64,000 bases of DNA from Lichenostomus cassidix (taxonomy: Eukaryota > Chordata > Aves > Passeriformes > Meliphagidae), in contig CM039211.1 in the NCBI GenBank assembly GCA_008360975.2, positions 1,258,038 through 1,322,037 on the forward strand, given 5' to 3'. A model generated the notes under the pieces. That model was not told where the DNA came from and did no database searches. It saw nothing but the letters and a program-made list of their open reading frames with translations. Position 1 is the first letter of the stretch. Each line of letters begins with the position of its first letter. Positions 11,414 to 24,297 of this stretch are shown one piece after another. Both the position numbers and the translations under genes were made by a program.

Positions 11414-14400
11414 TGAAATTTTCATGAATTCACATATCTCCTGAATCTAGTGACTTTTAAATGAGTCCCTGATATGCCAGGAATTGCAATTAAATATAAA
11501 GAAGTTAGCAAGAAAGGAATTTCTCCCAGCTGTTGTGTGCATTGAAAGATGCAATTTGGAACACATACGTGACAGTGCACTAACATTACACACCTTTTTT
11601 CTCAGTCTAGACAAGCCTTCAGCATTCCCACCACACCATCAGAAATTCCACATTGTGAGGAGAAGAAAAGCCTCAGAAAGCTCCTCACCAACTTGCAAAA
11701 CCCACTGCCCACGAAAGAGAGTGCTTCCCCTTCGTAGCTCACTCAGCAGAACTTTAATATCTACAGCAGAAACAGCTGCTGAAGACAGAATATGAGATTT
11801 AGGAATGAGGGTTCCTGGTGCATGCCTGTCCAGTGACTTGGTTTTGTTGGGTTTTTCTTAACCGCAGGCATCAAAATATGCATCACAAAGAAAAGAGCAC
11901 AGAAGGGAGAGAAAGGAGAAGAGAGCTGATTCTTTACTCCTCCTGGGGTACAAAAGGGGCTGTTTTGATTCTGCAACCTACTCCAGTGCAGTGTTTTCAT
12001 CTACATGCAGTTGCTCCTGGCTTTTTTTTTTTTTTTCCCCCCACAGGTAGTTTGCCAACCTTTTTTTGGTTTAAGTGGAGGGAAAGGTATATTCCTATCA
12101 CATGCAGTCACACACCTTGGAAAATGTGATGGCTTACAGAATAGACCCTCTGCCAGTGGGAAAATAAATTAAAAAAAAAAAAAGACAGCATAAACCCCAC
12201 ATTTTAGTCTTTGAAAAAAAAAAATTACCCTTTAAGCTCTTGCTGCCCTCTTTCATGCTGGGCTGAGAGTCCTTTCTCAAACACACTTCAAAGCTCCCAC
12301 TCTGACATCTTCTTTCCTAATACAGCCGAATTACCCTGATGCAGAGGACAGGATGCAAGTGTGCTCTGCCTGTGCTGGGCCAGAAGATTTAAGCACAAAG
12401 ATAAAAAACAAACAAAATCCAGTGACAGTACTTCTGTAACAGTAACAGCTGAAACCACAAGTCGGCTCAGGGCTCTGCAGCACCAGGACTCGTGAGATGT
12501 GCAATAAAATAAAAGTCCCTGGTCTTTAGAGTTGGAGGAAAGGTTGTCAGACAGCAGCACACTGATCAAGTCCCAGGGCTAAGTAATTTGCCTTGTTTTA
12601 CTGTGAAAAAAAAAAAAAAAAGGCAGAGGCAGGAGCTTATCTGCTCCAGATAAGTGCAAGATATCGTTTCAGCAGATTGTTAGTATACCATCCCACACAC
12701 ACAGCAATTAAATAGGATGCATTTTAATGATGCTATAGCCTTTCAGCCATGCTATCAAAAAGGTTTTTTTTTTTCCCCTCCATTGCAGAATGACTTATCT
12801 CATAACTTCTGCTTTAGGAAAAGTTATCTGTTTTGTTAGTTGAGCCCTGCTTGTGTGCCATGTACCTACCAGGTCACCCTGACAGCAGAGTCCTTTGCTC
12901 CTGGGGACACATCACTGGACAGCTGAGCACCTTTGGCAAATATCTACAGTAGGATCCCAAAACAAATAATTCCTACTGCTCTTTGCACTCAGCCAAGAAT
13001 ACAACCCACTTTAAAACAACAAAATCAAACCCTTTCTCTGGAGTGCAGCTCCTTTAATAATTTATTTCTGAATGTCTGAACAAATTCCCATCTGACCCAA
13101 TCACTGACCCCAAGAAAGTACCCTCTTCAATTATTGTTTAGTAAGAAAGTCCCTGGCAGACCTGCTGGACAAAGCAGGATGGTGAATATCCAAACTACAG
13201 AGGCAAAGTAGCAGATTTGTATTTTGTGGCCTTGTCCTAGTCCTGCCTGAATACTTTCATTTCTAGATTCCTACTAGATTAGAATCTTGCCTAGATTCAA
13301 AGGCAAGCCAGAGACCAGGTTTGGGCAACCACAAACCAAAGCACACCACCTGGCTTGCAGACCTCAGAGCAAAAAAAAAAAGAAACAAAAAACAACCCAA
13401 ATAGAGAGGATGGGTTAATACAGTTTAAGAGGAGACAATGCAGTGACTTGCCAAATGTCACCCACCAGGGAAAAATCCTCTTAATTACAAATAAAGAAGG
13501 TAATCCAATGAAGTAAATTTTACCACATTCCTGATCACTCCACCGTGCAGCTCACAGACAAAGCCTGTGTTTTTTGTCTTGGTTTGACCAGTGTCCATCA
13601 GCAAGAGGAACAATTGAAGAAGAAACCCTTGGACATGTTGACAATCAACAAAATGTCCAACAGCTGAAGAAGATAAGACAAAACCCTTGGAGGAACTTTG
13701 TTATAGAGATGATAATGACAACAATTCTGCTACAAACAGAAAGAAATTACTTTGCTCCATTAAAACATGGAAACTGATAGAGTTCAGAACATTTCTACAG
13801 AGAGTCACCAAAAAACAGAGGATAAAGGGGTAAGCTGGCATAATTCTAGTCAGGACCCCCTGAACACCCTCCTGCTGGAGCTCATAATTTTGTTGCCTGG
13901 GACTTGCTGGCTGATGTCCTCCCCTCTGGAGCTGCTTGACAGGGATGGATTGGTGATGGACACCACCCCAGCCATCCTGGTTGCCAGGGCAAGGAGCCCT
14001 TTCTTTGCTAGGTGGGCTGGGAAAATTCCCTGAGCTCAGGAACTGGAGGCTCAGAAGGAGACAGGGGGGTGAACTCTGCCAATGCATTTCCCAATCAGCC
14101 TCAGCTGGTGCTGTGCAAGAATTTTGGTCCTTGCCCCACGCTGACCTCTTCTCTCTGTGTGGTCTCTGTGACACACTGCCAGATGCAGCACTGCTGTAGT
14201 CCTTAGAGCAGTTCAAGGTTATTAAAAGAAAAAAAAAGAAAAAGAAAATAAGGGGGAAAAAAAGGAAAAAACTAGCTCTCTCTTCTGAGAATGGGATGGT
14301 GCCCAACAGATGCAATGAAAAGAAATTAAATGGTGCTAATTTGTTGATTGCTTACACTGCCATGAACACGGCAGATTAAATAGCAAATTTATAACCTGAC

Positions 14401-17400
14401 TACACTCCAGCTGAAAAATCACAGTGCTTGGAAGAGAAAAGCCCCATAAGAGTGCTGCTGTGCTACTTAACTGCTTTTTCAATTGTTGTGACCCACCTCC
14501 ATGCCTATTTTACAAGACATTTCTTTTCCTTTTCTGCTCCAGTCTAACAGGTGCCTGGTGCAGGAAAAGGAAAAGGAAATGAGACAAACGTGGAGGAGGA
14601 GAGAGGCAAAAAGGTGAGTGGAAGCAGGGCAAAGGGAAACAGAGACATTATTTGAACAATGCTCAGACTTGACATTTGCACGGTTTAAAGTGTGACAAAG
14701 GCTCATTCACAGGAGCAAGAGTGGATCTGTGGGCCTCAGAAGGAAGGCAATGTTGTTGTAGGAAGCAGAGAGGAAGAGGCCAGTGCTCTGACTCCTCTGT
14801 TTGCTCATCAAGCTGGAGGAAATAAGATTTCCTCATGTTGAAGGCCAGCAGTGATGAGTCTCCTTTAGCAGCAGGGAAAAAGCAGCAGAGAGGACTTGCT
14901 CCTCTGGTTTATCTCTGGGATTCCCATGTGCTTTCTCTTTGAGGGCTGCAGGATAAAAAGGCAAAGAGAAAGCCTGAAAACCAGCAATGTTGTATCAGCA
15001 AGTGGATAGCATCACTTTAAAGCTTCCCTTTTACTTTAAAAATGTGATTATGAGCTCCTAACAGCACAGGGAATAAAAACAAAATGTGGAAGTGCCTAAA
15101 CACTGCGAGGGGAATCTGTTATGGGAACAGCCTCAAATATGGAGGGAAGCTTTTCAGTGAATGTCCCAGTGGGAGAAGTGGTATGAGCACTGCTCTTCCT
15201 TATCTGCATCAGCAATTCCAGCGATCAAGTGGGAGGATCAAGAGGAACTCAGTTTCTGCCAGTAAGGATTTGGCTTGCTTGCAGATGGGACAGGAGGACA
15301 CCAGAATTAATCACCTCCAGGATCAGTCAGAGTTAAATGCAGGCATGTGTAGAAAGGTGTTGAGCAAATTGTTAGCCAGAGCTGTGGGCTTACTTTGCTT
15401 TTCCCTTCCTTCACCCCAGGATAAAAAAATTGAGCAGCTCTTGCCTCTATTCTGCCTCTTGCTCATTTTCTCCTTCCTCTGCAAGCTGGCTCTGCTGAGC
15501 AACCTGCAGCACTGGTGATCCCCAAACCACATTTTTCTCCCCTCTTCATCCTGCTGCCTACAGGAGTGCCAGGTTCTGGCTGACAGGCTGCTTTGCCTGA
15601 ATACTTGTGAAACAGAGAGGCCGTGCCAAGGAATAAGCAGTATGTCTGAAAACTGAGCACACGGATCAGTGTTTGGCCCTAAATAAGGACATAAAATATA
15701 TTATGATGTGTGAGTGCTAGCACTGATCCAAGTTTTCACATTCTGAAATCCTGAGGGGAATTACTAATCTAATTTCAAGGGGGAAGAAAAAGCTGACGTA
15801 GCTGTCCTTCTAGAATATTGACATTTTTTTGCACCCTGTACAGATGAGGGGTGCTCTGCACAACCCATGTGGGTCTAGATTAGGAGTGGGTGGTGATTCT
15901 GGCATTGGACTGAAACCAAGGCAAGACCAGAGGTCATGTTCACCGAGTTTTAAGGCTGCTCTCAGAAGCAGCTGCCGGCAGGAAGGTTGGTTGATCTTGT
16001 AAGATTTTCCCTACCTGGTATGCTGGCTTTTCTGCAAGACAACATTTTGCTAACCTCTCGGAAGACTTTCAGGAATTTCCACAGGAAGAAAAAAAAAAAG
16101 AAAAACAAACAGGAGGCCAGGCCCTGGAGCTGCACTGAAGCAAAAATGACAGAGGGGAGTTTAGAGAAATTGCATCTGGAATTCAGGGAGGTGTTCAGCA
16201 CAGGGCTGCAGTGGTGATGTGGCCTTTTCTGCATGGCTTTGGGCAAACTGCTTCCTCCCTGGGCTAGGCTGTGTGCCAGAGCTGTCTGGCATAGATACTG
16301 GTGTGGCCACTGGCCCCTGGTCCCAGGTGGTAGCTCTGTGGCCACTCTAACACATACAGGAAGGCTCTGGTGCAGAGCTCTGTCCTTCCCAGATAGTCAT
16401 GTTGGGTTCATGGGCAGGAAAGAATCCTTGAGTTTCTCAGCACCCCAGCTGAACATGAGGAGTTCACTGCTGTCCACCCAGGCTGCAATCCCTAAAAAAG
16501 GCAGATCTACCAGCATACAAAGCTGAAGATAGTGTTAAGGCAGTGAAGAGATCATCAAGATAGCCTCGCTTTTTAAAGTTTTCAAGGAACTCCACTAAGG
16601 GTCCTTTGCCCAAAATTGCTCTGCTCAGCTGCTTTCTTTTTACATGCAAAACAGCATGGCTAAACCTCAGGAGGAGGTGCAGGGTGAGGGGTGAGAAAGA
16701 ATTCTCTTGGAGTACAGGACATCCTATGAATGAGTCCCCTACCAAAAATAAGCCCAGGACATCCAGCACATGAGAACGTCTTGGACACAGGGGTGTAACT
16801 CTATCCCAGGACATTTTTTCCAGCCACTAGTGCCTACAAAGATGCAAATGGCTTAGAGAGAACCTCTGCTTCACCTTTCTGGTGGGAGAGTCCAACCGAT
16901 TGTTAGCAGCAAAGGCAAATCGAAGCCTGATTTAGATGGGAGGTGAGACAAAACAAGTGCAGTGGTTTTTCCCTAAAATTGCTTTCCATGGTGTGGATTT
17001 CATCAGAAGGTTTTGAGCAACCAAGCTGCAATGGCTGTAGGAACAGATGGAAGGTATCACTCCTGAGCTGGATCTCCTGATCTCCCATCAAGAAGCAGTG
17101 TCCAGTGCTCTGCTCCTGCTCTGCAGCAGGGTTAGATAAGAATAAAATTCCCACAGAATCTATAGCAGTTGAGTAAGACACATCCAGGTATTTCCACACT
17201 GAGTGTGGCTCTATCAGACACACCAGGAAAATAAATTCTTGCTTCAGCTTAAGAACTGAATAGCATTTTGTGGAACCAGTAAACAAGTAGGAAAGCAGAG
17301 GGGATAGTTAAGTGATCCCATGCTGATTCATGAACACCCACACTTTCATGACTAAGGGGTGAAGAGTCCAGAAATCTGAGGCCTGGAGGCTTCAGTTTTG

Positions 17401-17812
17401 ACTTCAAGACATCACAATCACCAGAGTGTAAAGCACAGGCTCTCATATGAGAGGTGGGGAAAGAGTGGAGCTCTTAATAAACAATAGGAAGAGGATTGTA
17501 TATGGCACAACATTAATATTTCTATTCCTTATCACTCTCTGTCTAGAGAAAGAGTGTACCAGATTTCTCCTTGTCTTCCAGGAAGGAAAGCATGCAGGAA
17601 TCACACATGTGATACCATGGAGCCCACCTGGAGAGTGAGCAATTCTCTTGTACTGCATTTTTATCCAGACCTACAGCTTTAGCTGTCTAAAATAGATCTT
17701 TCTTTGTGGTGACACAACAGTAGTGCATACCAAATCCAGTGACAGTTCTGAAAGGCACATTCCAATCAAACCTGTCATTATCTCAAGCCCTTCATGCCCC
17801 ATTTTGGGTGCC
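11414..17812. other. Intergenic DNA, no supported gene
   Basis: No exon, RNA gene or confident repeat is visible apart from homopolymer tracts (poly-T near 12,021; poly-A near 12,170 and 12,606; A-rich 14,221-14,270; A-rich 16,088-16,106). The segment 13,570-14,235 begins with a TGT-CTTGGTTTGACC-like word, often seen at avian LTR starts, and ends in an A-rich tail. It may be an old retroelement, but I could not establish a family. Confidence 0.5.
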
Positions 17813-18377
17813 AAAAATGCCTGCCAGTGAGTGAGTATCACACATCTGCTTGATCACTCCCCCACCAGCGCAATGGGGGAGGAAAAGTGGAAGAGCAAAA
17901 GTGAAAAAACTCATGGGTTGAGATGAAGACAGTTTAATAGGGAAGGAAAGAGCTGCACACACAAGCAAAGCAAAACAAGGAATTAATTCCCTGCTTCCCA
18001 TGGGCAGGCAGGTGTTCAGCCATCCCCAGGAAAGCCAGGCTCCATCACAGGTGACTTGGGAAGACAAACACCATCACTGCAAATGTCACCCTCTTCCTTC
18101 TTTCCAGCCATGTGTGCTGAGCCCAGCTCCATATGGTCTGGAATATCCCTCGGATCAGTTGGGGTGAGCTGTCCTGGCTGTGTCCCCTCCCAAGTCCTTG
18201 TGTCCCCTCTCTAGCAGGGCATTGTGAGGAGCAGAAAAGCCTAGTTGTGCAAACACTGAGTGGCAATAACTAAAACATCCCCGTGTTATCAACACTGTTT
18301 ACAGCACAGATCCAAAACACAGCCACATACCTGATACTGTGAAGGAAATTAATTTTGTTCCAGCCAAAATCAGCACA
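17813..18377 (-). mobile_element. Endogenous retrovirus LTR (ERVL-like), solo or truncated
   Basis: This resembles a long terminal repeat family widespread in bird genomes, read on the minus strand. Its 5' end (TGTGCTG...) is at 18,377 and its 3' end near 17,813. Immediately beyond the 3' end, at 17,797-17,812, is a primer-binding-site-like word (TGGCACCCAAAATGGG on the minus strand). An ATTAAA polyadenylation hexamer on the minus strand lies at 17,933-17,938, where the end of the R region is expected. That order fixes the orientation. No gag, pol or env remnant was recognised on the left side, so this is a solo LTR or a 5' LTR with the body deleted. Family assignment is from memory of avian repeats and is less certain than the LTR call. 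Confidence 0.75.
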
Positions 18378-19654
18378 AAGAGATTGCCAGCATTGGTCAT
18401 ATGCTGGGTATCACAGTTATACTCTGCTCCAGATGTCCTTAAATGTGCTCTGTCTGTGGCATTCTGCAGCAAGTGAAATTGTTCACTATTTTTCCCTGGC
18501 CCAGGGTACTTTGCTCTACCTTGTATTTACTTCAGGTAAAAACATCCAAACAGGACATCAACACAGAGCATAACAACTTGAGACCCTTTGGGAACTGGTA
18601 GCTTTGGGTTTCTACACCACTGAGTAAATGGAAATTTATCTTGATGCCCTGTCTTGGGAGTTCTGGTAGAGGAAGCAGGCATTGTTGTGTTGATTAACAT
18701 GCCCTTTTGTGCCTCTGAGAATTTCTTCATGACTGAAAGGGCTAAAATCTGATTCCTCTGCAGGAGGTTACCACCCACATTATGGGAGAAGGAGATCAGA
18801 GCATGTGCCTGCACCTCTGCTGCTCTGTTCTTGGTCAGGGTTTTATTTTTGTCTGCCAGTAAATGTGCTGGGCAGTGAACAGTGGTGGCTGAGACAAAGG
18901 TTCATTCCCCTTCCTGCTGCCCCTCTCCACAGAAGCAGAAAACCTTTGGTGGCAGGAGAGAATGAAGTGAACAGCACCTTGACACCTGCCCAGCAGGGAT
19001 GGAGAGGGGTACCAGTCAGGTCCAGACAAACAGTTTCTGAATAAGAGACAAGTGTCAGGCAAGAACAGTGCCAAGGACCAGAGAAAAAATAGTTGGATTG
19101 CCTGGATACTGCACGTTGAGCAAAGTACTGATGCCCTGGAGACACAGCTGACTTCTCTCACAGTTGTTTTGCACTTGTAAAAAACCAGCTGAATCTTCAC
19201 CAGTGTCTACTGCTCAAGAACTCTTTGGTTCTAAATAGACAGTTTCTGATGCCTGTGAAAAGTGCTGCTGAATGTGCTACTTTGACAAATATTGTGAAAC
19301 ATGGTCTCATTACCACTGACGTGTGGTTGGAAAGAAATGCCACACAATCTATCCAGCTTAACCTGCAGCCACAATTTTGCCAGACAGATGCAACTTCCAG
19401 ATTTGCAGCTGCAGAAGCGAAACCAGAGTCAGTCACTGGAAGGTCTGTGCTGTGCAGCTAGACATGCAGTTTCTGTATGGTGATCCCAAATTTTCAGTGC
19501 ATTTCTCCATGCTGTAGGGTATGAAAACCAGCACAATCCAAATGGATCAAATATCAGAACATATTTTTCTCCCAGTGCCGTTTTATTCAAAATATTTTCT
19601 TGTAGAAAAAACTACATAGCAGTCAGAGAAGCCAGCACATTTAGGATTGGAATT
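18378..19654. other. Intergenic DNA, no gene seen
   Basis: Unremarkable mixed-composition sequence between an LTR and a CR1 remnant. The open frames (up to 121 codons, minus strand, 18,835-19,200) overlap one another on both strands and show no recognisable domain. Confidence 0.55.
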
Positions 19655-19945
19655 CCCATCAAAACAACATACTCTCTGTCAGTTTGAAGCCATTTCCCCT
19701 TGTCCTGTCACTCCAGGCCCTTGTTAGTCTCTCTCCACCTTTCTTTTTGGCTCCTCCAGTCACTGGCAGGGGCAATTAGCTCACCCTGAAGCCTCCTCTT
19801 CTCAAACAAGAATGAACAAACTGAACAAACCCAATCCTCTCAGTCTTTCCTCACAGCAGACCTGCTCCATCCCTCTGGTCATCTTTGTGGTCTCCTCTGG
19901 ACTAGCTTCAACAGGTAAATGTCCTTCCTGTGCTGAGGAAGAGGA
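19655..19945 (-). mobile_element. CR1 LINE remnant, minus strand
   Basis: This is a decayed CR1 3'-region fragment in antisense. Diagnostic blocks on the plus strand are 'ccccttgtcctgtcactcca' (19,697 on), 'gcctcctcttctcaaacaag' and 'gtggtctcctctggactagc', followed by 'ttcaacaggtaaatgtcctt'. These are the complements of the CR1 segment lying between the ORF2 end and the 3' terminus. The 3' terminal octamer end is missing or degenerate, and numerous substitutions suggest an old copy. Boundaries are approximate. Confidence 0.85.
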
Positions 19946-21480
19946 AACCTCAAAGGAAACCTGCTCATATAGTACAAATTAAGGATGCTGTCAAGAGTTT
20001 CAGGTAGGAGGGCCCCTTGTTTTCTGTTTTCTCTTGTTTTCTGTTTTGTTGATGACCTCAGACTCATTATTATGCTGTACTCTGCCATGCAGGCAACCCC
20101 AGAGCAGTCCCCACCACTTGCAACTCTCAGCACACACACATCTGATTTATGATCAGGAAGATGAAACAGCAAAATTATCACATGGTAAGATCTACAGGAG
20201 AGGTGTTAAATGCTGCTGGCAGCCAAGGTATGTTCAGGCATGAGCTGAGGCCTCTGCTGTACCCTACACACTGCCTTTGTCATCATGTTGTAATTCACAT
20301 AAATTGCCTCTACCAGTTTTTTTTGTCACACCTGCCCAAATGTCCTTCATGTGAACAAAAATTATGTCCCTAACAACAACATAGCAACACGTCAAAATGT
20401 GAGCCTCTTTGGTCTTGTGAACTGCTTGATGAATTCCATCTCCATTGGTGAGGATGCACCAGCATGGAAAACCATCACAACCCAGTCAGAGATGCTGGCA
20501 GAAATTACTGTGGTTTATCTATCCCATTTAGCTTTTCCTGTCTGAGTATTAAAATCTGCTAGACAAGATCTCAGGCCCTATATGCTTTCAGTTTCCATTG
20601 AAAAGGATCACTGAATTTTCTTCTGCTGATTCTTGTCTAGTATATCTAGCAGTGCACACCTTTCTCTTCAGTGTTTTTTGGCAGAATTTGTTAAATTCCA
20701 GAGTTTTCAAATTTGACACTTGCTAGGCACTCTGTAGGCGTAAATAAGATTTTCCACTGATTCTGGGATATCACAATTTCTGAGCATCTCTCCTTTTAAG
20801 CTGACCATCTTTGCCCTCCTAGGTCTGTCTGAGTAAAAGCAGATAGATTTTTCTTTCCATTTTGGGAATTCTGCCCTCTCTAAACTGTTTCTGAAACCAC
20901 TCCTGGGATAAACAAGAGTATTTCATATGGGTCAGATATGACTTTTCTCTAACAGCCAAATTAAGATGTGCTATCTGATGAAATACAAGGCCTGATGCTT
21001 GCTACATGAGAACAATACCTATTTTAAATGCCAATTCATAACATCTTTATTATAAATCATTTGGACAACTGCAATGTCTTGTTTTTGTTCCCATATAAAG
21101 GTCAAAGTGTCGTAGTGAACAGAACTTCTCTACAAATAGTAGGAGCTAATACTCTGCATGACTAAATGCTTGACAGAGAAAACACATCACTTAGAGCAGA
21201 TCTGGACACAGCAGCAGAGTTTATAAAAATCCTGGATCAGACTTTCTGATATGCCTGTCTGAGGACAGCATGCCTGAAGGGCAGCAGAACTGACACAAAT
21301 GGCTTTTTGCCATCATCTCACACTGTATTTCCCCCACAACTTTATCTCAGACCTCATCTTATCTAAAAAGCATGAAGGCTTATGACACTAAAAGCATGTG
21401 TGTTTGTGTGTTGGTGCAGTCTTGAACTCCCAAACAGTTGCTGCTTTTTTTTTTTAATCATCTTAGATTGTTGAATGGCC
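19946..21480. other. Intergenic DNA, no gene seen
   Basis: AT-leaning sequence with no recognisable repeat family, exon or RNA gene. Confidence 0.55.
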
Positions 21481-21658
21481 ATACAATTAAAAAACAAAAC
21501 AAAACAACACAACCCCCCCAAAAAACCCCCCAAACAACAACAACAACAAAAACAACAAAGGAAAAAAGAAAAAAAAAAAGAAAAAAAGAAAAAAAAAGAA
21601 AAAAAGAAAAAAAGAAAAAAAGAAAAAAGAAAGATAAAAGAAAAAAAGAAGAAAAAAG
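21481..21658. repeat. A-rich low-complexity tract
   Basis: An A-rich run opens with AAACA and CCCCCAAAA words and continues as A(5-9)G purine repeats for about 110 bp. It keeps frames open on both strands (Lys-rich on plus, Phe/Leu-rich on minus) that should not be read as genes. It may be the decayed tail of a retroposed sequence, but no body was recognised upstream. Confidence 0.9.
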
Positions 21659-24113
21659 GCCCAATTTTGATCTTACATTAATTTTAATCCTTGCAAAATT
21701 CATGGTTCAGAAGAGACATAGGGGAGGCCTAACCAGGATTATTGGGGTGTTTGTTGTTTTATGGTGCTATTTAGAACAGTTTAACCAGGAAAGCTGAACA
21801 CCAAATTGTATTGCATACAGCTTCCAAGAGCAACTTTTTGTTTTAAGACCATAAAAGGCAAAAATAAACTGCCTTTTTCTGTGTGATCAAAGACCCAGCA
21901 TAGAAAGTGTGAGGAGGACCTTAAATGCCAGTTCCTGTACTCCCAATGTGTGTATCTTGGAATTCTTCCAATGTGGGAGCAAGATGGACTTTTATTTTTA
22001 TTTTTATTTTCCTTTTAAATGGAAGAAAGCTGCCAAAATACATAAGGAGAAGGATTAGAGCCAGTTGCTTTTTGTTGATTCTTTGGTGGGAACACTGCCA
22101 GGCAAAGCCGTATGCTGAATTCCCAGGGAATTTTGCTCTCAAAAGCCAGCTTCTGGATTTCCCTCATTTGGGAAGCTCTCCCTGAAAGGGATATTCATAT
22201 CTAGGAATCAGCTCAATGCAGAATTGTTGTACTGGCAAATTGGCTGCTGCCTGTCCAAATGCTGCTCTGCATTGCAGCCTTTGCTGCTTCTTTTTTTGTT
22301 GTTGTTGTTTGTTTGTTTGTTTTCCACTATGTCGGGATGCCTGGTGAGCTGGGCATGTTTCAAAAGCAGGATTGCAGAGCACCCTGGGTAATCCAAAATG
22401 AGCTCTTACAAAAGCAGGAAGAGACCGTTGCTCTTGGTATCAATAGCTGCTAACACTGACTCTCCAGGGTCACTTGCCAAGGCTGAACAATTGGCCACAA
22501 ACACATTATTTCTGTCTTCCCAGAGCCTGTGATGGTGCTGCAGCTGTTATCCTATAAAGGGACAGAGGGATGTCTCTTGCTACTCACCCACCCTGTGCCA
22601 AACATCCTCACTGTCCTGTGCCTTCCCTTTGCTCTGTTAGGTGGTCACATCGTTGGGGAAGAAAGGAATATTTCTAAAGGAAGCTGCAGTTTCCCAGAAT
22701 CTTCTTGCTTGCCTACATAAGCAGAGGAAAAGGTTGTGAAAATGAGACAAAAGATGCAATTCTGAGAACTGTTTTGACATGGCAACGGTTTTGTCAACTA
22801 AAAAAAAAATAATCTTGGCAGGAATCACACTTCTTATTTTTCATGTGTCAAGGAGAGATTTCCTTGAAGCTTTCCAATAAAACACTGTACTGTAGAAAGG
22901 CTAGACCCATGATTAGACAGGGCATCTGGATTTTTCTTCCTTGGAAGATAATTTTTACACATGTGTATATCACTTCATGCCTTTATATTTTGCTCTGTAA
23001 GATGGGCACAATAACATTTATGTATTACAAATAAATTCTTGAGCTGTTTTGAGACATTCAGAGGCTGCAGTGGTAACAACAACAAAAATGCTAAGAAATA
23101 GCAGTATATATTACAGATACTGCATAGAAAAACTAAGCAACTTGTCAGACATTTCAGTTGGCTTCAGCAGATAGCAGAGAAAGAAAGCAAGAGCATACAT
23201 CATTGGCCAAGCATGAAAACCACATAATCCACCTTTAACCTACAAACTTCTGTGATTTTGAAATAGATTATTCCTCTGTTCATTAGTACATTAGTAGAGG
23301 CATTATTTATCTTTGCAATAAAGTCCAAATGCCGTTATTATTGCTGAACCCTGATGCTGAAATGTAGCTCTTTTAAAGTTAGCAGTAATCATTTGCAATA
23401 CAGTAAGCAGATGGAGACCCCATCAGAAATCAATGTCCCATTGTAATAGGTCCTGTGTGTCTAGACAGTCAGAGACAGTCCCAGCCTTTGAAAAGATTAC
23501 AGGCTGAATAGACAAGAGAAACAAAAAATGTGGAGAAGAAGCCAGCAGACCACAAATGAAGTGTTGTGCTCAGGTTCCCAGTGCTGGTCCCTGGTGAAAC
23601 AGAGATGAGGATATGCCTGGGGGTGATGTGGCTGAGTGCCTCACACCCCACCTCCCACTTTGGGCCCAGAGTAAGGACTGCTGAAGGGCTCCTGCTGCCA
23701 GTGAGAATAACAATAAAGGGAAGATAACAGGATCATCCAGGGATTCAGCAGCGGAGGAGAGCTGACATGATATTTATCTGCTGTCTGCAGGAGAGAATCA
23801 TATTTCTTTTGCACAGATGGATGTGCACACAATCAACTTCTGAAGATGCAAAACAAGGGTTTCTGATTTCCATGCAGGCTTACCCAGTGATTACATTAAA
23901 TTGAGAGATAGCTGTACCTGCATCTATAAAATTACTCTAATTTTAATTGGCAAAAATTAATTTGTGCTCATACACAGCAGTACCTGCAGGTGTAGTGGAC
24001 TTGGTAAAGGTTAGTTGAGGTCTAGTAAGGATTTACCTTCTGTGAAAACGGTCTGTATCACCTCCAAAACGGCTTGCAAATTTCATCCAAACTTGGCAAC
24101 AGTTTTCCCATAA

Positions 24114-24153
24114 GATCTGTGAAAATCTGTGAAAAATCTGTGAAAAATCTGTG
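24114..24153. repeat. Short tandem repeat, about 11-bp unit (GAAAAATCTGT)
   Basis: The words GATCTGT, GAAAATCTGT, GAAAAATCTGT and GAAAAATCTGT follow one another, so the unit lengthens by A insertion along the array. It lies about 100 bp from a second, unrelated tandem duplication. Confidence 0.9.
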
Positions 24154-24257
24154 GGTTGATAGTGAAGACAGAAACAGTGATAGTACCTCTCCAGCTGCAC
24201 AACTTTATCCCACTGGATATTGGAGCTTCCCTGCAGACACACACTAGGCATTGGGGT

Positions 24258-24297
24258 TTCTATGTTGTTCATTGCAATTCTATGTTGTTCATTGCAA
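24258..24297. repeat. Perfect 20-bp tandem duplication
   Basis: A 20-bp unit, TTCTATGTTGTTCATTGCAA, occurs twice back to back without a mismatch. The identity of the copies points to a recent slippage or repair event. Confidence 0.95.

Noticed and set aside
21438..21797. Lys-rich plus-strand frame of 119 codons
   Set aside because: It is produced by the A-rich tract at 21,481-21,658.
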